Below are positions 1 through 5,178 of a DNA stretch of 8,238 nt, in pieces. The stretch is taken from NCBI GenBank assembly GCA_963582345.1, contig CAUZSN010000118.1:1-8238 (forward strand). Direction: 5' to 3'. A model generated the notes under the pieces. The model worked only from the letters and a program-made list of their open reading frames with translations. It was not told the origin of the DNA and ran no database searches. Position numbers and translations under genes: made by a program. The stretch's first letter is position 1; each line of letters opens with the position of its first letter. The DNA comes from CAUZSN01 sp963582345. GTDB taxonomy: Bacteria > Planctomycetota > Planctomycetia > Planctomycetales > Planctomycetaceae.

Positions 1-2
1 CC

Positions 3-1223
3 ACTGGTGGAGAAGAATTGTCCGTGTGGCGACTGTCGATGCACCAATCGATGCCGTTACAGTCAACGGTGTTTTCATTGTGCGAAGATTTGGCCAAGAC
101 ACTGCGCCGCCAAGGAAGGCTGAGCGGTGATTATCAACTGGACCTTGCCATTGCTTACGATTCGGCCATGCACGGGACCGTAGCCGATCCGGAACTGGCT
201 GGGGTCGAACCGCAGCAACGGGCCATTCTTGTTAGCGAACGCTCCAAAACCAGTTGGGTATTCGATCGGAATAAGTCGGCTGATGAATTACTCAATGAAG
301 CAGTACAACTCGCCCAGGTATCCGAAAAGTCATTCGCCCAAATCTTTAGTATGGTCACACTGTCAACGAAGGAACACATCGGCGTCGCCTCGGTCCCTCG
401 GGCAGTTCGCGGACCAACCGTGCGACCTGCCGGAGTGGCCGGTAAATTCTATCCCCGCGATCCCGCGCAGATGTCAGAGACGCTCGATGCGATGCTAGCC
501 GGCAAGGCGCAGCGCAACACTTACACGGCTTGCATGGTCCCGCATGCAGGTTGGACATATTCCGGTCAGCTGGCGGCCGATGTGTTGAAACGCATCAAGT
601 TTCCGAAAACAGTGATTGCCATCGGGCCAAAGCACACGCCTCATGGAGCCGAATGGTCGGTCGCTCCGCATCACACATGGTCGCTTCCGGGATGTAGCCT
701 TGAATCAGACTACTCGTTAGCGTGCAAATTAGTGACGGCCATTCCGGGGCTGGAACTGGATGTGACAGCACATCGGCAGGAGCACGGCGTGGAAGTCGAG
801 TTACCGATTATCGCACGACTGGCTCCCCAGACTCGTGTTGTGGGTGTCGCGCTCGGTGCGGGGAACCTCAAATGGTGCGAACAATTCGCCAACGGGCTTG
901 AGAAAGTTATCCGACAATGTGACGAACCTCCACTACTGTTGATTTCCAGTGACATGAACCATTTTGCCAACGACAAGAAAACTCGCCACTTGGACGCAAT
1001 GGCACTAGCCGAACTGGATCGTTTGGACCCCGACGCTCTCTTTCAGACCTGCACGAACAATAACATCAGCATGTGCGGAATGATCCCGGCCGTGATCGTG
1101 TTGAAAACTTTAAAACGAATGAACGCGGTGCAGCGATCGCACCGCGTCGGCTATGCGACGTCCGCTGATGTCACAGGAGATACAAGCCGAGTCGTCGGTT
1201 ATGCCGGTCGACTATTTCAGTAA
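3..1223 (+). CDS. amrB: AmmeMemoRadiSam system protein B (MEMO1 family), 5' partial
   Basis: The C-terminal part is a MEMO domain, from about residue 138 to the end (numbered from a TTG at 18). Residues matching the metal site of MEMO1 proteins are visible: His176 in VPHAGWTYSG, His206 in GPKHTPHG, Asp312 and His315 in SSDMNHF, and Cys353 in ISMCGMIP. EHGVEVELP (255-263) is another family motif. MEMO proteins share a fold with extradiol dioxygenases and nonheme iron enzymes. They are linked genomically to AMMECR1 (AmrA) and a radical-SAM protein (AmrS), neither of which is in this window, and their bacterial substrate is not settled. The frame stays open to the left edge (ACT GGT GGA GAA GAA before the TTG) and no good ribosome binding site precedes 18, so the true start is probably outside the window. 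The first 130 residues carry DSAMHGTVADPEL and a segment resembling the C-terminal half of AMMECR1. The stop is TAA at 1221-1223. Confidence 0.88.
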   Translation, partial: TGGEELSVWRLSMHQSMPLQSTVFSLCEDLAKTLRRQGRLSGDYQLDLAIAYDSAMHGTVADPELAGVEPQQRAILVSERSKTSWVFDRNKSADELLNEAVQLAQVSEKSFAQIFSMVTLSTKEHIGVASVPRAVRGPTVRPAGVAGKFYPRDPAQMSETLDAMLAGKAQRNTYTACMVPHAGWTYSGQLAADVLKRIKFPKTVIAIGPKHTPHGAEWSVAPHHTWSLPGCSLESDYSLACKLVTAIPGLELDVTAHRQEHGVEVELPIIARLAPQTRVVGVALGAGNLKWCEQFANGLEKVIRQCDEPPLLLISSDMNHFANDKKTRHLDAMALAELDRLDPDALFQTCTNNNISMCGMIPAVIVLKTLKRMNAVQRSHRVGYATSADVTGDTSRVVGYAGRLFQ

Positions 1224-1368
1224 TGTGACACGTTGCCTTCGGCCTTTGCAATGGACAATTGAACCATCCCGGTTGTTTGACACTCGATGGATGTCAAGTA
1301 TTGGACAGGGGTGGACTCGATATTTGAATTGGTGTGCGTCGTGTCGGTGTCTTTTTTCTCCATCGATC

Positions 1369-1964
1369 ACTCGAACGAATGCGTTCAGCACAAAAGCATC
1401 TCGCCCTTTATTGCTAGTCATTGCTGCGAGCACACTGTTCTTTGTTCTCTTCGGTGCGTTTGTCGCAGTGATATGGAACCTGCAACGACGTGAGGCAATG
1501 TTGACCAAACTTCGACACTGGATTTAAAAAGACAAACAGACTGTGACGGTGAATCCAGGTAACGTAAGACAACTGAATCGTCTCGCGTGAGTGTTTGCTA
1601 CAGCACCGAAAGAGTTGCACAACGCGAAACGGGTCGTCGCGTTACTGGAGACAGGCAGTCCAATTGTCGCCTAACCCTAACATGTTGAATGCGTTGGCAG
1701 TCGCATACTATTGCAACGATCAATACCAGAGGGCCATGCCAATTTTTGAACGCAATTTGCAAGACAGAAATAATCAGTTGAATTGTTTCGATTTGTACCC
1801 GTTGACGTCGACTTGTCTTTCAGGTGTAACAGATCGAAAAAATCAAACAGGACTACGAACAGGCGTCGCGATTACACAAACGAATAGAGCGAGAATTTCC
1901 GCGTCAGTACGCTGAAGAATTACGATCTTGCAGAAATGAGGCAACGTCGCTCATTCAATCTTAA
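1369..1964 (+). pseudogene. Decayed membrane-anchored TPR protein (possible Ser/Thr kinase/TPR remnant)
   Basis: Pieces of one protein can be followed through three frames. Frame 1 encodes a hydrophobic segment (about 1402-1473, SRPLLLVIAASTLFFVLFGA) followed by a charged stretch (NLQRREAMLTKLRHW), then TAA at 1525. The same frame continues with a short basic stretch to QLNRLA, TGA at 1588 where related TPR proteins usually have Trp (NxLAW), then VFATAPKELHNAKR. A +1 shift near 1650 moves the match to frame 2, WRQAVQLSPNPNMLNALAVA and YQRAMPIFERNLQ, a typical TPR helix pair. A second shift between about 1800 and 1830 moves it to frame 3, EKIKQDYEQASRLHKRIERE, ending at TAA 1962. Two stops and two shifts in under 600 bases, with family-like sequence continuing across each, indicate a broken gene. 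The kinase or N-terminal repeat region that a planctomycete parent would carry is missing, so large internal deletion is likely. The exact left end is uncertain. Confidence 0.62.
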
Positions 1965-2040
1965 TCCTTCGGTTCGTTGACAGCGACAAGACACAATTAG
2001 CGAGTTGTCCTCTGATTGAACCCTCATTTTTGTGCATACA
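1965..2040. other. Convergent intergenic gap
   Basis: This 76-base gap separates the end of the plus-strand TPR remnant from the end of the minus-strand methyltransferase. Only a weak GACAA/TTGTC pairing (1985-1989 with 2005-2009) is visible. There is no GC-rich stem with a T-tract in either direction, so no terminator is called for either gene. Confidence 0.4.
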
Positions 2041-4473
2041 TCACTCAAATCTTGTCGCTGCGGCGACGGCCCGAATTTCCTGGTTCGTCAACCCGTACAG
2101 CTCACAGATCAAAGAATCGATCTGTTGCTCAATGGAGTTAATCTGCCGATCGATTGAGGTACGTTCATTATAGGAATTCGTCATTCTCAAGCGTTGGTTC
2201 CATGACATGGTTTTCTGGACAAGGAAGACAATTCTCGCATGACGCTGCCTATCATTGGACCTGTCAAAATTGATTTCACAAATGGGTGCGCGTGCCAAGA
2301 CGTGTCCGTTGATCTCCAGACCAACACCGCGGCGTTTTGCGTGATGTTGGAGCCATTTCCAGATCAGTCGAGAATTCAAGATTGCTGTGATGTAGTAAAC
2401 GTTTTCACAGCGTGTGTTTCGCGGCACGAACACATTGACGCTAAATGGGACATAGACCGGTTCGAACGTCGGAACGAAGGACGGACGAGTTGCCATTTGC
2501 AGCGAGATAATCTTCGGTGAGAGCCATAAAGATTCATCGCGCGGCCAGTGTAGATGCCACCAGCGATTCGAACCCATGCGAGTTTCGCGTCGGCACTCCA
2601 GGATCCGCTCAAACTGTTTCAGATGTTCACGAATGATTGGATAATCGTCGATAGCAGGACATGTCTTGCGGGTCGAATAGATCAGATGTCGTGACGCCTT
2701 CAAGGCGATGTAATAACGGTCTAAATCGCACAGATCATAGTAATCGCGGATCAGTTGACGTTCGTTATCGGGAAGATTTAGGCTCGCAAGTTCCTGATCA
2801 CATAGGGCGAAGACTCCCTGACCAACTTGCCAAGTGTTGTCGAACTTGTCGTTGAGTTTTCTGTTGATGCACGGAGGGTTTTCGACGATGCCCTGCCGGA
2901 TTTTTCCCAGCTCACTAAGGGGGATTCCTCGATCGATTTTCGACAACAGCTGCTTGGCTGGTGGCTGAAGGTCGATCACGCCGTGGCGAAACAGTTGATC
3001 GCTTGTCTTGTTAAACTCAATAACAGGCGCCTTTCCCGAGACGAACGGCTCAGCCGTTCGGGTGCTGCCCGATTGTGCAATTTTTATGGTTGTCGACGCT
3101 TGGTCGCTGACATTCGTAATGCGAAGAATCATGTGTTGGCCTGAGACACCAGTGAAGACACGCAGTTTGTTTAAATAGAAGATTTCATCGAGTCGCGCCA
3201 TATCGCGCAGTTCCGTAATCAGCTTTTCTGCTCCGGAACTAGCTGTCCAATAGGCATTTGTGATAAAAGACAGCACTCCTTCTGGCTTCAAAAGTTCAAG
3301 CCCACGATGCAGAAAATAGTACCAAAAGTCCATACGAGCCGTTCGGTACTTGCGTCCGAAAACTGTGCTGTTCATTCCGTCCAGAAATCGTTTGTTCTGA
3401 ATCTCGCGACGATACGGGGGATTCCCAATGATCGCATCAAAGCCGCCCTGGTACATCACTTCAGGGAATTCGCTACCCCAATCGAACGCATTCGGCGGTT
3501 GGCTTTGTGAGTCGTTAAGCGGATCGAGCTGCGAGCGATCGCTGAAGTTTTGGCCAATTAGCGAATTTCCACACTTGATGTTGTTTGGCGCAACCGGCAA
3601 TACGCAGCCGTTCGGCCACGGCTGAAGTCGTTTGTTTGATTCGTCGTCCTGACCTTCCAAGGCCTTCAGTAAGAGCGACCATCGTGTGATTTGGACAGCA
3701 CGAAAATCCAAGTCAACACCATAGATGCTGTTCTTCAGAATGCGTTTTCGTTCACTCGAGTTTAGACACCACTCGCCAGAGTCGCGCTGGTAGATATGGC
3801 TCGAGTGCGTGATGGATTCGTTTCGGTGATACCAATCTAGATGCCAATCTAACAGTTTCTGGTAAACACCAATCAAGAACGCCCCACAACCGCACGCTGG
3901 GTCAAGGATCCGCAACTTCGAGACTTGCTCCGGCGTCTTGCCGTCCAGTAAACCTCCGACAGCATTCTGGACGATGTAATCGACCACGTATTTAGGTGTG
4001 TAATAGACGCCGTTCGTTTTTTTTGTCTGTGATTTTTCTTCGGCAGAGGACCTTTGTCCCGATGACGTCCGCTCAATTTTTTCCAGGAAATGCTCGTGAA
4101 TTCGACCCAAAATTTTGCAGCTCAACGCCGAGATTGAATACCATCCGTTGGGCTCGTAGAGTTTTTTGATGATATCCTTCAACGTTTCGTCGAACGCCAT
4201 TACCGAGTCGTTATCGATCGCATCCTTCCGAATTAGTCTGCTAAAAGTGGATCCAACGTTCGAATCACGCAGGATGTCTTTTAATCGTACGCCAATCGTA
4301 ATACGGCGCTCTTCACACAACCGCAGAAAAATGATATCACCAATTGTCCGCTGTGCGCAGTCATCTACCTGATGCTGCGACAGTTGCGGATGGTGCTGAG
4401 CCAAAATTCCCGCGAACTGTTGGCGCCAGTCATCGACATCCTTCAAGAACGCTGAGTCCTCAGTGCCTGGCAT
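2041..4473 (-). CDS. Eco57I/TaqI-type adenine-N6 DNA methyltransferase with target-recognition domain, no nuclease domain
   Basis: This 810-residue protein should methylate the N6 of adenine in a specific DNA site, using S-adenosylmethionine. Order of parts: an alpha-helical linker of type IIG enzymes (about 10-140, with IGDIIFLRLCEERRI); motif X region GVYYTPKYVVDYIV (155-168); motif I DPACGCGAFL (191-200, Cys replacing the common Ser); GVDLDFRAV (252-260); catalytic motif IV NPPY (351-354); and a TaqI-like target-recognition region (about 500-740, with YPIIREHLKQFERIL). The C-terminus IEQQIDSLICELYGLTNQEI (781-800) is the usual end of Eco57I-family proteins. Full-length type IIG enzymes begin with a PD-(D/E)xK nuclease of roughly 150-200 residues. 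Here the start lies 12 bases after the preceding gene, so that domain has no room and no separate nuclease is in the window. ATG 4473 is the first start in the frame after an in-frame TGA, and the Shine-Dalgarno (GAAAGAAG, very close) is weak, which suggests translational coupling. It may be an orphan methyltransferase, or one whose nuclease partner lies elsewhere. Confidence 0.88.
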   Translation of the reverse strand: MPGTEDSAFLKDVDDWRQQFAGILAQHHPQLSQHQVDDCAQRTIGDIIFLRLCEERRITIGVRLKDILRDSNVGSTFSRLIRKDAIDNDSVMAFDETLKDIIKKLYEPNGWYSISALSCKILGRIHEHFLEKIERTSSGQRSSAEEKSQTKKTNGVYYTPKYVVDYIVQNAVGGLLDGKTPEQVSKLRILDPACGCGAFLIGVYQKLLDWHLDWYHRNESITHSSHIYQRDSGEWCLNSSERKRILKNSIYGVDLDFRAVQITRWSLLLKALEGQDDESNKRLQPWPNGCVLPVAPNNIKCGNSLIGQNFSDRSQLDPLNDSQSQPPNAFDWGSEFPEVMYQGGFDAIIGNPPYRREIQNKRFLDGMNSTVFGRKYRTARMDFWYYFLHRGLELLKPEGVLSFITNAYWTASSGAEKLITELRDMARLDEIFYLNKLRVFTGVSGQHMILRITNVSDQASTTIKIAQSGSTRTAEPFVSGKAPVIEFNKTSDQLFRHGVIDLQPPAKQLLSKIDRGIPLSELGKIRQGIVENPPCINRKLNDKFDNTWQVGQGVFALCDQELASLNLPDNERQLIRDYYDLCDLDRYYIALKASRHLIYSTRKTCPAIDDYPIIREHLKQFERILECRRETRMGSNRWWHLHWPRDESLWLSPKIISLQMATRPSFVPTFEPVYVPFSVNVFVPRNTRCENVYYITAILNSRLIWKWLQHHAKRRGVGLEINGHVLARAPICEINFDRSNDRQRHARIVFLVQKTMSWNQRLRMTNSYNERTSIDRQINSIEQQIDSLICELYGLTNQEIRAVAAATRFE

Positions 4474-4485
4474 GCTTCTTTCGCG

Positions 4486-4971
4486 TCACGAAGCGTTTTG
4501 GCGACGGTGCAGCTCTTCGTGGCTTTCGTCGTCATCAGGACGAGTGTCGCGGCCGCGTCCAACCGTCAACTCAATCCGATCGATGAATTTAACGTTAGCA
4601 CAATCGTCTAACTCGTCGGTGTGACAAGCAACGGGGTTCCGAATCAGAAAGCGAATCGGTCCTCCTTTTGAAGCTGGCAGCGGTCCCCCGTCAAGCTGAT
4701 AAACGACGACCCCTTCATCACGAACAGCGTCCAATGGAACGCTGGCTGAAAAATCGTCCGCCGTCGCATGCAACGTCAAATAGGTGGCCGATGGCTTTGG
4801 TTCCGCGCGTTCCAGAATCGAGTTCAATGTCACTCCATCCCCTGAACGTGTGGGATGAAACCGGCCAACGTCGCGGACCTGCTCTTCCATGCGAAACGCC
4901 ATCAAATCTCCGAAAGTCAGCTCAACCATACATTCAACCTCACCATCAATCCGAAGCAGTGTCTGGGCCAT
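4486..4971 (-). CDS. Small molybdopterin-binding-fold protein lacking the Mo-ligand cysteine
   Basis: This 161-residue protein has the outline of the sulfite-oxidase-type molybdopterin-binding domain (PF00174 family): LRIDGEVE (6-13), LTFGDLMAF (18-26), GVTLNSILE (46-54), YLTLHATADDFSASVPLDAV (64-83), VVVYQLDGGPLPASKGGPIR (88-107) and NVKFIDRIELTVGRG (126-140). Catalytic members carry a cysteine that ligates molybdenum between the second and third of these blocks. Here that stretch (about 29-45) has none, so an oxidoreductase role is doubtful. The protein has instead a CHTDELDDC segment (116-124) and an acidic, His-rich tail (DDDESHEELH). I recall similar short proteins from planctomycetes but know no function for them. 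ATG 4971 is preferred because GGGGA lies 9 bases upstream and the homology starts directly after it. A TTG at 5034 would add 21 residues unlike the family. The TGA at 4486-4488 is 12 bases before the methyltransferase start and in the same frame, so the two genes are probably one transcript. Confidence 0.72.
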   Translation of the reverse strand: MAQTLLRIDGEVECMVELTFGDLMAFRMEEQVRDVGRFHPTRSGDGVTLNSILERAEPKPSATYLTLHATADDFSASVPLDAVRDEGVVVYQLDGGPLPASKGGPIRFLIRNPVACHTDELDDCANVKFIDRIELTVGRGRDTRPDDDESHEELHRRQNAS

Positions 4972-4980
4972 TAAAAGCGG

Positions 4981-4985
4981 TCCCC
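4981..4985 (-). promoter_or_regulatory. Ribosome binding site deciding the 4971 start
   Basis: On the minus strand GGGGA lies 9 bases before ATG 4971. No comparable purine-rich stretch is seen before the alternative TTG at 5034, where the upstream bases are CAATTT-like. This supports the shorter 161-residue form of the molybdopterin-fold protein. Confidence 0.45.
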
Positions 4986-5036
4986 AAGAAAAAGAGTGAG
5001 CTAATCGAGGCAGTCTAAGTATTGAATTCACCAAAA

Positions 5037-5065
5037 ATTGTAAGTTAAGGGATGAATTATCATAA
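5037..5065 (-). promoter_or_regulatory. Possible sigma-70-like promoter for the molybdopterin-fold/methyltransferase pair
   Basis: On the minus strand a TACAAT hexamer (5042-5037; one mismatch to TATAAT) is preceded after exactly 17 bases by TTATGA (5065-5060; only three matches to TTGACA). A promoter is expected in this gap because the nrdJ terminator at 5117-5153 isolates these genes from upstream transcription. The -35 match is poor and planctomycete promoters are not well known to me, so this is a candidate only. Confidence 0.25.
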
Positions 5066-5070
5066 AATCT

Positions 5071-5109
5071 CCGTTTTCATAGCCAGAAAAGGATGTGGAA
5101 AACGGCTAT
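5071..5109. repeat. Block-swapped inverted repeats (two mutually exclusive stems)
   Basis: On the plus strand CCGTTTTC (5071-5078) can pair with GAAAACGG (5098-5105), and ATAGCC (5079-5084) can pair with GGCTAT (5104-5109). Both loops are 19 bases. The stems share the GG at 5104-5105, so only one can form in full at a time. The element lies between the nrdJ terminator and the start of the molybdopterin-fold gene. It could be an operator with two half-sites, an alternative-fold leader, or chance. Confidence 0.4.
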
Positions 5110-5116
5110 AGCGCGC

Positions 5117-5153
5117 AAAAAAAGGCACCCCAGTCCATCCTGAGACTGGGGTG
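5117..5153 (-). terminator. Intrinsic terminator of nrdJ
   Basis: On the minus strand a perfect 10-bp stem, CACCCCAGTC (5153-5144) pairing with GACTGGGGTG (5135-5126), closes an 8-base loop (5143-5136). It is followed by CC and then seven T residues (5123-5117). It begins 25 bases after the nrdJ stop codon. A GC-rich perfect stem plus a U-tract is the textbook form of a rho-independent terminator. Confidence 0.92.
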
Positions 5154-5178
5154 GGTCTGCAAGAGACTTGCTGCTCCA

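Noticed and set aside
1277..1297. TTGACA/TGTCAA inverted repeat downstream of amrB as promoter or terminator
   Set aside because: The stem is only 6 bp with no T-tract, and no acceptable -10 hexamer lies 16-18 bases after TTGACA.
1153..1527. 124-residue plus-strand open frame as an intact small membrane protein
   Set aside because: Its start overlaps the end of amrB by 71 bases and its first 75 residues look random. Only the hydrophobic segment near the end looks real, and that fits better as part of the decayed TPR gene.
1985..2009. GACAA/TTGTC hairpin as a terminator between the convergent genes
   Set aside because: A 5-bp AT-rich stem with a long loop and no adjacent T-tract is too weak to call.
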